64,000 nucleotides of DNA, taken from assembly GCF_000003815.2 (NCBI RefSeq), contig NC_049979.1, positions 33,443,506 through 33,507,505 on the forward strand. Reading direction: 5' to 3'. A program made the translations under genes and the position numbers. The stretch is from Branchiostoma floridae. Taxonomy: Eukaryota > Chordata > Leptocardii > Amphioxiformes > Branchiostomatidae. The notes under the pieces are model-generated. The model saw only the letters and a program-made list of their open reading frames with translations, was not told where the DNA came from and did not search any database. The stretch's first letter is position 1. Every line of letters starts with the position of its first letter. Shown here in pieces: positions 33,401 to 43,824 of the stretch.

Positions 33401-36400
33401 TGAAATTAAGCATTTTAAAGTAGTTTATGCCCAAAATTTTACTTGGATCATTTTACCAACTATCTAATGCCTATCTACACCAAATTTAAGGTCATTCCAT
33501 TGTAATTCAAGGGAACAGGGGGCCACAATATACCGTTTTGGTCAAAACATGACCTTTAAACTTCAATAAAATCATTTTAGAGGCAGATATGAAAGAAATG
33601 AGAAAACAGCACCTCGGTATTGACCCACTCTACCCTTGTGCCAAATTTCAGGTCATTCGGTCACGGAACGACGGAGATGAATCGCTTTGAAGATTTGACA
33701 GGAGAAAGAAAGAAAGAAAGAAACATTACGAATACAATATATTTCACCATACCATATATGGTATGGCTGAAATATAATAAAGGAGATACATTTGACGGTA
33801 GGATACCAGTATTTTCCTGTGTGTCTGTTAACGCTAGTACACCTTTAACCGTGAGCAACCTATATCCGTAGTTTAAAAAAGAACAGCGTATATTTAGGGA
33901 TATCAAGTCAACAGACGGTGGTTTCAAATTGTAATATTTTCAAAATATGGCAGTTTGAACATACCTTTTTTCGACTTGATATCCTTAAATACGGTGCTTG
34001 TAAAAACAACGGATATAGGTTACCCCGCAGACAAAGGTGACCCAGCGTTACACGTAACATCTTTGAACTTTACAATTTACCTCTCCCCAGGTCACAATTC
34101 CTGGTAACCAAGACACGACGTACTGGTGCCATGTGTTTGAGATGCCTCAGCTGACCAGTAAACACCACGTTATAAAGGTGTGTGATAACTAATGGTAAAC
34201 GCACAAGGCTTTCCAATTGCTCTAAAGAATTTGCTACTTTTCATTCGATAGATAAATTTAACATTATTCTCCCACTTACTGTGTACAAGTGGTCAAATAT
34301 ACCAAATGTTGACTTTGTCCGTTTATAGAGAGATAACTTTATTGCACAACAATTGTACGAGGTACAAAGTATGGCATCTACATAACTACAGTTCTATAGC
34401 TTAACTAACTAATACAGGAGTTGTAGTATGGGATAAGCTTCTTACAATCAGTTGAGGAGTTTCTAATATCCAAACCTTCTTTGATATATTTTCCTATATC
34501 TGCCATGCAGGGATTGTCACATGTCATGATGTATTTGAATTTGCACTTCGGGTCCATTGAGATAAATCCTTGTGTATAAAATGACAACCTTCTGTATAGA
34601 GAATTGCGTATTTCAGAATATTTGGGACATACAATCATAAAGTGATATTCGTCTTCAATTAACTCTGGACAGAATGGACAAACCCTCTGGTCGATAGGGA
34701 TTTTTTTTAATCTCCCGGTTTCTATATTTAATTTGTGACAGCTAATTCTGAGTTGTGTGATTGCCCTACGAACGTCAAGGCTCTTTATGGTTGAAATGTA
34801 ATTCTCTTGCTTATAATGCTTGTTCAATGTAGAAAGAGAGGAGAGTTTAGAATTGGTTCGAATAGAGGTTTATATGTACTATAGCAGTTTATAGACATTA
34901 TGAAAGAATTGATTTATTTCAAGGTGTTGACAAGGGAACGGTGAACAGTGTGTATGGACTGCCGTCGATAACAGTCTCACTAAACACTGATGTCTCTCTC
35001 TCTTCCCCTCTCTCTCCCTCTCTCTTTCTCTCCTCTCTTTCCCTCTCTCTCTCTCTTTCTCTCCTCTCTCTTTCCCTCTCTCTCTCTCTCCCTCCCTCTC
35101 TCTCCCCTCTCTCTCTTTCTCTCCTCCCTCTCTCCCTCTCCCGCTCTCTCTCTGACTTTAGGCTGAACCAATCGTCCAACCTGGTAACGAGGGTACGGTT
35201 CACCATTTGCTGATGTACACCTGTAAGAAGAACCCGAACATGACCATCATGCCAGAGGGACATCCGGGACATGAATGCTATACTCCCAACATGCCCAGCG
35301 ACTGGAGGGAGTGTTATGAGGGAAGCATCCTTGTGGCATGGGCCATCGGCTCTGGGGTAGGAACAAGTTTGAACTCCATGTGGTCCGATATAATAGACGA
35401 AGGGATGCTTAAGTATTCGCTCGAATTTGATGAGATTCTCAGTACGAATCTCATAAAAAACGCACGATGCGAAAACGTAAGAACCTTATGTGATACGCAC
35501 GAATCTCATGAGATACGAAGTCATTTTATGAAAACAGTAAGAGCATATTCGGTGGGTACTTTTAAAGAATACTTCCAGATAGATCTGCAAAAATTACGTC
35601 TGACAGGTCCTTCAGCGTTATATAACCAGCTGCTGATGCGCCGCGTGCCTGCGAAGCTGGTGTGTTGACCTTTCCATTTATCGACCCTATTTTTCTAACC
35701 GAAAGGCGTTTATACCGGCTATATACATGTAGATACAGATACACATACAGAGACCCAAGCGGACCGCTACGGTGGTTTACGTAAAAGAATGCGTATCATA
35801 TAAGATTCGTGCGTTTTTCATAGTGATTCGTGCGTATCAGACAACTTTCGTACTTTTTCGCATAGTGATTTGTTTCATTGTCCTAAAATTCATACGAATT
35901 CAATAAAATTTTTGCAAATGCTTAGGCACCCCTGAAGTCACCGCTCACAAATATTGCGATGGCAGCCACATGTCTTCAGTTATCAATGCAATTGCATACA
36001 AATACAGTACATAAATGCAATCGAAATAAGTTGGGTTTACATTTGCAGCAAAACTAGGTACCGTGTTATAGGGCCTTCACACTGAAAACGAATTGACAGG
36101 AATCGAGCAGATCCAGCCGGAATGAAGAATTTGCAAAATTCGTACCACATTCGGGTGGGAATTCCAAATGAACCATATATCCCCTTCACACGAGAAGGAA
36201 TGAGCCGAAATGCCATCAGACTGACTATTCTTTGTCTATTTCTGGGTATTTATTATGCATTTTAGACATTCTCAATTCATTCCAGATATTGATTTGGCCA
36301 CATTCTGGTAGGATTTGAAGTGGCTTGCCGTTTTGGTTCTCCATCGAATGAGATCAGAATGTTTCGAATAATGTTGGAATGTCTTAGAATGAGGTCGTAC

Positions 36401-39400
36401 TGCAGTTAGATTAGTTAAAATACACTTTGAATGCCGTTCGATATTTCTCAACTCATACAAATGCAACTCGAAAGTTTTTAGCATGACAAAAACATTTCGG
36501 GACGGCCCAAAGATGGGCAGAAATATATGGAACGCAGTGAGAATTTCCAGAATGCACTACGAATACCCAGGAATATGCAAAGAATAGTCATTATGACGGC
36601 ATCCCGGCTGATTCCGCTTCTCGTGTGAAGGGGCCTTTAACAGCGCTACTCTTCCCTGCACATCCGTGCAGGTAGTGTTTCTCACTGTTTTTAACAAGCC
36701 ATGATCACTTCTTTTTTGTCTGTCTCCAGGATGTTGTTTACCCCGAGCATGTTGGTTACCCCATCGGTGACGAAGACGACAGTGGTTACATAATGATGGA
36801 GATGCACTACGACAACCCTCTGTTGGTTTCAGGTCAGAGATCAGGGGTGACTAAGCATTTGCATGAACCTTATGAAATTCGTAGGAATCTTATGTTATAC
36901 GCACGAATCACTATGAGAAAACGCACGAATCTCATGAAACCGCACGAATCACTATGCGAAAAAGTACGAACCTTATGTGATATGCACAAATCACCATGTG
37001 ACACACACGAACCTTATGTGATTTGCACGAACCTTATGCAAACCGGCGACCGCTACGGTTTGCATAAGGTTCGTGCTTATCATATAAGATTCGTAAGTTT
37101 TCGCATAGTGATTCGTGCGTATCACAAGAGATTTGTACGATTATCATAAGGTTCATGTAAATGTATGTAAGTAGATTTTCATAGAAGATTGGAAATCGAT
37201 GACTGCTTCAAAAACTTTCCGGATCACATTTCTTGTTATTTCTTGTTTGACTGAGAAGCATTTAGCAACGCACGTTCCCATGTAGTATTCGTGAAGGGTA
37301 TGGCTTCTCCTTTATGGTCCAATGTTACTCTGTGACCGGAGGGTAACCTCCGATGACAGAGTATTGTTTTCGAGTGTCTGCATCTGTAACTCTATTTTCC
37401 CTTTGCCGCATTCGTATGTAGTTTAACATATCGTCTGCACTCAGTTGCACGATGATTCGCGTTGTTTTTACAATCGATGTAATAATTTCAGAAATCATTG
37501 CTATATCCCTGGCCATCTATGAACCCCATAAACTTTACTTTTGGTCGAGCAACTACCTTTCTGACCAGTAAGAGTCAAATGAGACATTTGCTGGACAAAA
37601 AATGTAATCTAAACCTTGAACTATACATTCTGGTTGAAACCCCCTTGAAACGAAAAATCCGTGACATAATAGATTACCTTCCTCATTAGAATGATCACTT
37701 AGTCTAGCACGTTAAGAAAAATATGTGCGACGACTGCTTAATTTTTCCCAGATAAATATTTTCCGAGAATTTGTCAAGGTAACAGTATATGTTACCCTGT
37801 GCACACAGGTATCCAGGACAGTTCAGGCATCAGACTGACGTACACGCCTGAGCTGAGAGACAATGACCTGGGAACCTTAGAGGTGGGGGTGCTGGTGAAC
37901 AAGTACCACGTCGTCCCTCCACGTGTCCCCGAGTTTACATCAGCAGGATTCTGCAACCCGCAGTGCTTGAACGCGGTAAGTACACACGGAGAACAATCTG
38001 GCTTTGGTCATGAGGTTTACCTGACTGAAGAAACCCCAGTCCGTGTGCATCTGGCACAATCTGCCGCTTTTGCCTTACCACACAGGGTTGACTCTCGCGG
38101 CAATGCATATGCCTTACGATATCAACCCAGCCTTTTCAGCCTCAGAAAAACGGTACTAGGGACGCCTTGCTTATGAATATCAATGAGCTTGCCTGATTTG
38201 TTGCTTGCCAATCAGCGCCCAGATTTTCGAACAGACAGCGTACGGCCCGGCGTGCACAAAGATCTGTTTATTTTTGCGTGATGATAATGATTTTTGATAC
38301 CTGAAAGAAAGAAAGCCAGGGCACTGAAAGAACTGTGAAACGTCATGCCGGTACTGTAAACATGCTCTTGAATATTGAGGAGACGACTTATATGGCGTCT
38401 TTGGACAACACTAAGGCATTTCTCTGATTGGCTGACTGTTGGTTATAACAAATTAGTAACCACGCCCCTAGTACTAGTTTTCTGAAGCTGAAAAGGCAGG
38501 GTTGATATCTTAAGGCATTGTCCTGGCAAGGCCGCAAGAGTCAGCCCTGTGTAGGGTGCTAAGATAATGTGAGAGCATTGAGCTGCCTGACAGACACAAA
38601 ACTTCTCTTCTCTAGTTCCTGGAGGAGCAGGGACAGCCTATCCACATCATCGGTGTTAACCTCCACTCTCACCTGCTGGGGGTTAAGCTGAACGCCCGGC
38701 TGATCCGGGACGGCGTGGAGACTGACATCGTGCGGGACGACAACTACGACTTCAACCTGCAGTTCATGCGGATGTTGAAGGAGGAGCTCACAATCTACCC
38801 CGTGAGTTGGTAACATTTCTGTACAATTTCGTGAGATAGCGTGGCACAATCGCCAGCGCGTTTAGTGTCCATCTTCCTATTCCCCGTCCCCAACATCTGA
38901 CTGCCCATATAAGGGTAAGCTCATTAATATTCATAAGCAGGGCGGTCAGTAACTGATCTCAGTGCACCAGATAGCAGAGGTGACCACAAGGAGTTTCGAC
39001 ACGACTGTGGTCCCTCTGCGTGGGAGAATGTTAGGCTCAGGCCCAAAAGGTCACCGATCTTGTGCCCTTTGGGAAAGACACTTTACACGACTTTCCTCAC
39101 TCCACTCAAGTGAAAATGAGTACCATTCACCCGGACTCCAGGAAGAATAGTGGCGTATCAGTCACCAATGGAGATCCTAATTAAAACCAAACCAAATTTC
39201 CACATTCGCAGATTTGGGGAAAATATAGATATAGTAATCCCGTTGCAATCATCAATATATGTCGGGTATGTGTTATTTTCATTTCATGGGTCATTCCTCT
39301 TGCGCTTATATGGACCAATTCATTTCAAGCAAAAAAAAATCCCATAGCACGAGGAAGAAACATCTTTTCCCCATTTTTATGTAAGGCCATGTTAATTTGA

Positions 39401-42037
39401 TAATGTGGATGGCATCTGCAAGCGTATCAATTTTCCTCCTTTTCCAGAAATAAATAAAACGTTTTCCACCATGCTTTGAATCGTACAAAGCAGCTTAAAA
39501 GGAGCAAGCAAATACTTGACATACATTAGAAAAAATATATCGGGAAACATACACTAATATCAACGTCAATTTCAATGTCAAAGAAGAAGACAAAAACAAA
39601 AACCAAGAATCTATTGTTCGATATTCAATGCTCTATTTCTATCATTTGTTCCGCCTTCTAGAATACTTAGATTTCATAATGAATGCAACTTTTTTTGGGG
39701 CCGAACTTTTTTTATTCGCACGCTCGCATCAGTTTTCGGATTCCTAGAGGATGTCATCCATATAATCAAATCAACATGGCCTGATAACTGGTGATATTCC
39801 CCAACGTAACGCCACGCCTACTCGTTCACTACTTTCTTGAAATTGTTGAACTGTAATTTCCAACACCAAAATTGGACTCACCCAAATCGTTCACTACTAT
39901 CCTCTGTACCTTGTCTTCAGGGGGACATTCTAATTACAGAGTGCGTCTACGATTCGTCACACAAAGACTCCATTGTGTATGTAAGTAGACCTTTCAATCT
40001 TAACCTCTTTTCTATTGTTGCTGCCTTATTGGAACAAATTGAAACACGTGAAACAAATACAGATGTCACTTATGCAAATAACAAGTATAATTCGTATACT
40101 TAATGTGAAATTGGCTTATTTACTAAGAGACTTATTTATTCTCCTCTCTTATAAGCAATAGAATGTATGAACATATGATAATTCAAACTTTTCATTTCAA
40201 CCCTTAATGCAGTGACGTCAGGAACAGACCATTTTTGTAGGAGGGGTCATAATTATGAGGAAATCTATACTTATGACCCCCTCCTGCAAAATTGGTGCGT
40301 TCCTGACGTCACTGCTGGAGATAGAAAGGGTCATTCTGTGAACAAGGTTGACGGAGATTGACCGAAAATTTAGAGGGGTAAGTCTCTATAGTTTAATTCA
40401 GTGTTGGAAGTAAATTGTTAGCAATTTTCCATGATAAGAGAAACCTTTATGATATATTAGTTATAAAATCAAGGTTAATACATCGTTTGGCGAAAGTATG
40501 AGGTCGTGGAACTCTCGTTACTTTTATTCAGGGCGGTCTCGGTACACCACAAGAGATGTGCGAGAGCTTTTTGCTGTACTACCCGAAGTTCAACCTGAGC
40601 AAATGTGACAGTATGGTAAACATCGGCCACACTGTCGGCTACGCTGGAGTTCAAGATTTTGAATTGTGAGTATAATGAATTAGCGTTATGTCAGTAGTCT
40701 CAACACGCCATAGGGCGAAAATGATGGTCCATACGATGATTACTTCTTTGCAAAATACACAACGGGGTAACTAGTGTTAACCTGAGCACGGATGTGAAAA
40801 TTACATTTTACATTGCATTTTAGCTATGTTGGAGAGTTAACAGTTAGAAATCTGTTTGCTTTAGCTATCGATGTGTGGGTCATGCGCAATAGCCATAAAA
40901 CCAGCAGATCTCTTGTATTGTGTTATTGTATATTATATTGTGCCACGAATGTATTTTATGTACGGGAGGGCAGGTGTATTTAGCACCTGTTTTGCCTTTC
41001 TCTTAACTCTGTGAAAAATCGAAATAAAGAACTAAAAGTTTTCCGTCAAAAGTTACAAATCATATGGCTGAGGGATATGGTTTGCGACCCAGCTAACTCA
41101 TTTGGAATGGTTATCTGTCTATACATTTGTCCAATTTGTACTATTTTTCCACTGACATGTGGAGCCTGGTAGAGACTTCTATACGGACCTCATACGGACT
41201 TGAATTTATACGCACGTACGAACCCACACATTTTTGTGAGAGTTCTCCATTTGGTGTTTACAGTAACAATCGTTTTGATATGGACATCACGGCCCCTGCA
41301 CACTTGGTCAACATGTCCTATGAGGAAGTGATGGAGGCAGTGCCCTGGACGACTGAGAACGGACAGATCTTCTCTGACTACCTGATGAATTCAACCTTCT
41401 ACTCGACTTGTCAGGGCACCCACCAGTCTAATGTCGATACTGTAAGACCAACTATCTTAAAGTAATATGTATCAAAAATGGTCATTGATAATTTCTTATT
41501 GATAGACGATCACTAAATCTGACATCTTCATGGAATCTGTGCTGGTAGTAATCATAGTACAATGCTAAACTTTTTTCCAACAAAAAGGTACAGACATATC
41601 AAATTTTCAACGACCAATGTTGCCTTCTTCAGGATCAATACTGATTACCAATCACTTCAGAACGTAAACTCGCGAGAATGATGAAATATCTTTGCTACTT
41701 GGTTTATGGATAATGTTACTTGTATGTACTAGTAGTATTATATTGTTTTATGTTTGACATGATATGTATGGGAGGAATGGGACCCAACTTGTCTTTGTTT
41801 TTCGTGATACCAGAATGTTCTAATGTTTATCTCCTCTGGTATCGGGAAATATAGGATGCTCTGATAGGGTGGATCGACCCCTTTCCCCGCGGAGTCAAGC
41901 GGGCTACAGAAGACATCTGCAGCCGGGGCTCTACACCAACCCCTGACCCTGTGGGCGGCTCCACAGCATTACGGCCACGGTTCGCCGCAGTTTATGCTTT
42001 CGCCACTTTCCTCTTGTCACTTGCAATTATGGGGTAA
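24488..42037 (+). CDS. MOXD1-like: DBH-like (MOXD1-like) copper monooxygenase, copy A, 12 exons
   Basis: Exons: 24488-24769, 30190-30336, 30964-31149, 34091-34177, 35162-35356, 36730-36832, 37809-37975, 38616-38801, 39921-39980, 40532-40665, 41264-41441, 41855-42037. They join in phase to 635 residues (human MOXD1 is about 613). A signal peptide (MARIFQTLCVVVLALVP) is followed by a DOMON domain (residues about 30-140; FHLFWKFDEE, SDIVIGWVKDG), then the two copper type II monooxygenase domains. Expected ligands are present: HH at 248-249 (VHHLLMYTC), H325 (EMHYDNP) for the first copper, and H406/H408 (NLHSHLLG) and M480 (QEMC) for the second. The last exon ends in a hydrophobic stretch (FATFLLSLAIMG), so a GPI or membrane anchor is possible. 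By family it hydroxylates an unknown substrate in the secretory pathway using ascorbate and O2. ATG 24488 is chosen because copy B starts at the same codon and it gives a signal peptide. Exons 1-5 end in phase 0. Confidence 0.93.
24785..25010. mobile_element. MITE family M (CGCTAGTTCACCTTTATCCG ends), copy 1, intron 1 of A
   Basis: CGCTAGTTCACCTTTATTCG near the left end pairs with CGGATAAAGGTGAACTAGCG at the right, continuing inward as GGGGTAACCTATATGCG and its complement. It lies just after the exon 1 donor. The copy B intron lacks it. Confidence 0.85.
25316..25665 (-). mobile_element. LINE 3'-end fragment in intron 1 of copy A
   Basis: The reverse strand ends in (AATAA)n after a short 3' UTR. 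Its upstream part encodes a decayed tail like STFKRQLLKHLHNRF typical of non-LTR ORF2 C termini. Copy B intron 1 (62640-62740) continues across the site without it, so the insertion is specific to arm A. Confidence 0.6.
26395..26780 (+). mobile_element. LINE 3'-end fragment with ATGAATAAATAAA tail
   Basis: Three-frame reading gives a decayed ORF2 end (RRSIAYPV, LPPDTRTALNLTSFKRLL), followed by a 3' UTR. That ends CCTCAATGAAATCGGCCTGC ... ATGAATAAATAAAGG. Confidence 0.6.
26783..27470 (+). repeat. Dispersed repeat family R, copy 2
   Basis: It shares GCAACATTGGACTGTTCC, TATTGTGAATTGATTCC, CAGTGAACTTTTTTATTCAAG and GAGTGTTTTATTGGGCT with copies at 21765-24260 and 31957-33130, with internal deletions. 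Confidence 0.75.
28020..30110 (+). repeat. Tandem pair of a dispersed repeat family (S), with internal 162-bp repeats
   Basis: Unit 1 (28020-28770) and unit 2 (28771-30110) share GCTAACGGCGCAGCGAA-like starts, GAAGAGAAGTAAGTGACTGC, GCTTATGAATATTAATTAGC and AAAACCAATTTCCCCT. Unit 2 contains three 162-bp tandem repeats and ends with CAGGAGAAAGAAGAAAG and CATTACGAATACAATATATT. A third copy is at 33200-33780. Confidence 0.75.
29381..29866 (+). repeat. Tandem repeat, 3 units of exactly 162 bp
   Basis: AAAGTGTCCTTTTTTGGTCA starts at 29381, 29543 and 29705. Each unit continues with ATCGCAAAAATAAGCATTTT, ACACCAAAAGTGTTAT and CATTATCAAGGCACATCT. Because 162 is divisible by three, the repeat keeps frames open, which explains long but meaningless open frames here. 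Confidence 0.9.
30559..30618 (+). repeat. Exact 30-bp tandem duplication
   Basis: Two identical adjacent 30-base units, beginning GCTATACTACGTAATTTTAA, lie in intron 2 of copy A. Their identity suggests a recent slippage or repair event. Confidence 0.95.
31205..31397. mobile_element. MITE family M, copy 2, intron 3 of A
   Basis: GGGGTAACCTATATCCGTTG on the left pairs with CAACGGATATAGGATACCCC on the right, with outer AACGCTGGTTAACG / GAACTAGCGTTAC ends. It is absent from arm B at the matching site near 60920. Confidence 0.85.
31440..31795 (+). mobile_element. tRNA-derived SINE, intron 3 of copy A
   Basis: The head has box A-like TGGCGTAATCGG and box B-like GAGTTCGAAACC, followed by a body with TTGGGAAATGCACTTTTCTC, GGTCTCCGGGTTGACATCTT and a simple-repeat tail. 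A related copy lies at the corresponding intron of copy B (60419-60745), so it predates the duplication. Confidence 0.75.
31957..33130 (+). repeat. Dispersed repeat family R, copy 3 (most complete)
   Basis: It contains GCAACATTGGACTGTTCC, GCCCAATATGCCCCGGGCCC (an uninterrupted junction where copy 1 carries its insertion), CAGTGAACTTTTTTTTAAGC, AAATCCCAGGACGAACAAG and GAGTGTTTTATTGGGCTC. The AAATCCCAGGACGAAC block also lies upstream of copy B at about 63920. Confidence 0.75.
33200..33780 (+). repeat. Dispersed repeat family S, copy 3
   Basis: It starts at GCCCCGCTTATGAATATTAA and ends with a (GAAA)n run plus CATTACGAATACAATATATT and the dyad TTTCACCATACCATATATGG. It matches 28771-30110 without the 162-bp tandem expansion. 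Confidence 0.75.
33826..34055. mobile_element. MITE family M, copy 3, intron 3 of A
   Basis: CCTATATCCGTAGTTTAAAA and TAAAAACAACGGATATAGG mark its ends, with outer TTAACGCTAGTACACC / CCCAGCGTTACAC. It ends about 35 bases before the exon 4 acceptor. Confidence 0.8.
34330..34886 (-). mobile_element. 5'-truncated LINE tail with 9-bp target-site duplication, intron 4 of A
   Basis: GTTTATAGA flanks both sides (34321-34329; 34887-34895). The minus strand encodes 140 residues of a reverse transcriptase C-terminal region with a CCHC-like finger: AITQLRISCHKLNIETGR, VCPFCPELIEDEYHFMIVCP. Arm B carries the uninterrupted site (AGTTTATAAACC near 59550), so the insertion followed the duplication. A related copy is at 44878-45452. 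Confidence 0.85.
34991..35157 (+). repeat. Polypyrimidine (TC)n microsatellite at the exon 5 acceptor of A
   Basis: About 165 bases of almost pure CTCTCT/TCCCTC lead into CTGACTTTAG, the exon 5 acceptor. It is the polypyrimidine tract of this intron. The matching tract in copy B is about 475 bases. Confidence 0.9.
35425..35880. mobile_element. Foldback element with ACGCACGAATCTCATG-type repeats, intron 5 of A
   Basis: Left-arm motifs (ACGAATCTCATAAAAAACGC, ACGCACGAATCTCATGAG) recur as complements on the right (CATATAAGATTCGTGCG, TAGTGATTCGTGCGTATC). The middle contains a shared segment (GCGCCGCGTGCCTGCGAAGC, GTTTATACCGGCTATATACA). The related element in copy B is at 58375-58770, so it predates the duplication. 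Confidence 0.75.
36066..36645. mobile_element. MITE with CCCCTTCACACGAGAAG ends, arm A only
   Basis: CCCCTTCACACGAGAAGGAA (36183) pairs with TTCCGCTTCTCGTGTGAAGG (36615-36634), about 45 bases of inverted repeat, with a shorter related end (GGGCCTTCACAC) at 36070. Arm B runs from CTCTGCACATCCGTG straight on without it. Confidence 0.75.
36845..37170. mobile_element. Palindromic array of about 21-bp ACGCACGAATCxxTATG units, intron 6 of A
   Basis: About ten imperfect units (GCACGAATCACTATGCGAAA, GCACGAACCTTATGTGAT) face their reverse complements across a centre at about 37030-37050 (AAACCGGCGACCGCTACGGTTT). Copy B passes from GTCAGAG directly to TTTTCCATAGAAG, so this is specific to arm A. Confidence 0.75.
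38075..38560. mobile_element. MITE with about 85-bp terminal inverted repeats, intron 7 of A
   Basis: Left end: GGGTTGACTCTCGCGGCAAT, GCCTTACGATATCAACCC, GCCTTTTCAGCCTCAG. The right end repeats these in reverse (CTGAAAAGGCAGGGTTGATA, GCCGCAAGAGTCAGCCCTG). The same element is in intron 7 of copy B, where a LINE split it. Confidence 0.85.
38960..39180 (+). mobile_element. tRNA-type SINE fragment, intron 8 of A
   Basis: TTAGGCTCAGGCCCAAAAGG, GATCTTGTGCCCTTTGGGAA and CACTTTACACGACTTTCCTC match the SINE at 46790-46935. The box A region is disrupted; a separate box A-like piece (AGCGTGGCACAATCGCCAG) is at about 38836. Confidence 0.6.
40140..40320. mobile_element. MITE end with a second small hairpin MITE (40209-40315)
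   Basis: 40145-40208 (CTTATAAGCAATAGAATGTA, GAACATATGATAATTCAAAC) is one end of the MITE seen whole at 43124-43410. Next to it lies a 107-bp hairpin with perfect 17-bp ends, GCAGTGACGTCAGGAAC and GTTCCTGACGTCACTGC. Confidence 0.75.
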
Positions 42038-42122
42038 AACGCAAGGTGGCGTCCATGAACGGCAACCGTCGAATGGAAAGCCACCAGTGCCACAGGAGTA
42101 GAGTGAACAATTGTTCAAAGAA

Positions 42123-42128
42123 AATAAA
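42123..42128 (+). terminator. Polyadenylation signal of copy A
   Basis: AATAAA lies 86 bases after the TAA of copy A. The homologous AATAAA is found at the same place in copy B. Confidence 0.6.
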
Positions 42129-42767
42129 GCATTATTTTGCAAAACTGACATGGCTGAAATAGTGTTATGTATAGGTACTTTAGCTATGTCTTATGTATAG
42201 GTAAATAGGAACACTGGCGTGGGGTGGTTATGCGAGATGTGTGGAGATGTTTTCAGAAGAAAACAGGTTTCTTCAGTAGAAAAAAAGTCGCACCCACCCC
42301 GAACTGCGTCGATTCTGCAAGTATCACTCAGTTGAAGAGCACAGAAAGGAAAGAGACTGGAAGTTGTCATTTATTGTTTCCCACTGAATCGATATCATGC
42401 CACATTCGGGCTAAACCCCTGGGCACACAAAAGCCTTACTCCATTATCCTACTCCATTATCAATGATCCTATTACTTCAAGAGTTGTGGGTACTAACCGC
42501 TGCCCACCTACAGGATGGCGGACAGGGAGTAGCGCCCCTGAACTTGAGGAACTAGGCTCCCCGTCTACCATACCACCCCACCCCCTCACACACACACACA
42601 CACAAACACAACGAACAAAAACAAAAGGCGACCACAGCGTCTTCAACCAAATGACCATCGTCCCAATCCGTGTCCAGAGTCTTCAACCAAATGGAGTTGG
42701 ACACGTATATGGAAGAAGATCCAAAATAGACGGGGACTACCTTGGACCTCTGTCGCAGTTGGGTCGG

Positions 42768-43100
42768 ATTGTGCACCGTTCAGCACCAAGGACAGGTCCA
42801 CATTATGCGGACACCTGTATATGTGTACACTACAACATCCACTGACGTAACAAATTACATAACAAAATAAAATTCACGTAAGACCGAATAGATACACTAA
42901 CACAATTGTGTACAAAACTAGATTTAACACAGTATTGTTCTACGAATGTCTAAGGCGAGGTCAGGAAAGGTGTTCCAGAACATTGATTGTTGCGTCATAG
43001 AGCGCCATCTAGCACCAAGGACAGGTGTATCTACCTGTTTTTTGTGAATGGCTTTCAGCACAAGTGTGTTAACATGTGTGTGGTTGATGTTCAGCACCAA
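42768..43100 (+). repeat. Dispersed repeat copy 2 plus two minisatellite units
   Basis: GTGCACCGTTCAGCACCAAG to GCGCCATCTAGCACCAAGGA matches 19429-19661 and, inverted, 46386-46643. From 43015 two units of the GCACCAAGGACAGGTGT minisatellite follow; arm B has about twelve. Confidence 0.8.
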
Positions 43101-43123
43101 GGACGGGTCTTTTGAAACTTAGA

Positions 43124-43410
43124 ATGTATGAACATATGATAATTCAAACAGATTTTCATTTCAATCCTGAATCAAGTATACCTATAAATAAGTGGTCATA
43201 AGCATCAAAATTGAGACATAATTTAACTGTAACTCAGTATGATTTATTCTCGTTTGTAAATTATACTGAGTTACAGTTAAATTATGTTTCAATTTTGATG
43301 CTTATGACCACCTATGTTAGTTTATAGGTATACTTGATTAAGGATTGAAATGAAAGTCTGTTTGAATTATCATATGTTCATACATTCTATTGCTTATAAG
43401 AGTGGAGAAT
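43124..43410. mobile_element. Palindromic MITE in the central spacer
   Basis: The arms GAATGTATGAACATATGATA ... and the complement ending TATCATATGTTCATACATTC pair over about 130 bases each, around 43255 (TTATTCTCGTTTGTAAATT). It interrupts the inner end of the left arm. Confidence 0.85.
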
Positions 43411-43767
43411 ATATAAGCCTCTTAACTTTCTGTCTGTACTTGCTTCATTTCTCATAATGCGTTGTATCTATACGTGTGTGCAAATAAACAGTAACAGTTA
43501 TGAATAATCGAACTAGTCTTTCTTGTACTTCGTCAAACATTTATTGTCTCGTTGACTATGGAATGTTCATGTTAGCGTCACAGTTTGTTCATGACTTGGT
43601 AAGACGAAGGCACAGCCATATGCATAACCTTCAGTTTGTTATTTGAATATTAGAAAATTTATCTCGATTTTGTCAAAAATGGATCATTTTCGAATCAATA
43701 CCAGTTGCCTAGAGAACTCAACAGGGTGCGGGTGGGCTTGCATTACAATATGGTGTATATGATGAAA

Positions 43768-43824
43768 GTGATGAAAAGTAAGATTTTGTTTAGAACTTCT
43801 AAACAAAACCTTACTTTTCATCAC
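43768..43824. repeat. 57-bp near-perfect hairpin
   Basis: GTGATGAAAAGTAAGATTTT and its complement occupy 28 bases on each side of a single C, with one mismatch. No homologous copy was noticed elsewhere in the window. Confidence 0.9.

Larger units (their letters stand above)
24146..43118 (+). repeat. Left arm of the large inverted duplication
   Basis: This arm carries monooxygenase copy A. Sequence from TTGTTTGAGCCC (24146) inward is matched, reversed, from 63999 inward. The match resumes through all 12 exons, the 3' flank (for example CACTGAATCGATATCATG at 42381) and the end ACGGGTCTTTTGAAAC at 43104-43118, which pairs with 45836-45852. Arm-specific insertions interrupt the match. Confidence 0.9.

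Noticed and set aside
36845-37170. CRISPR-like regular repeats
   Set aside because: The genome is eukaryotic, the units are degenerate and arranged as a palindrome, and there are no unique spacers or cas genes.
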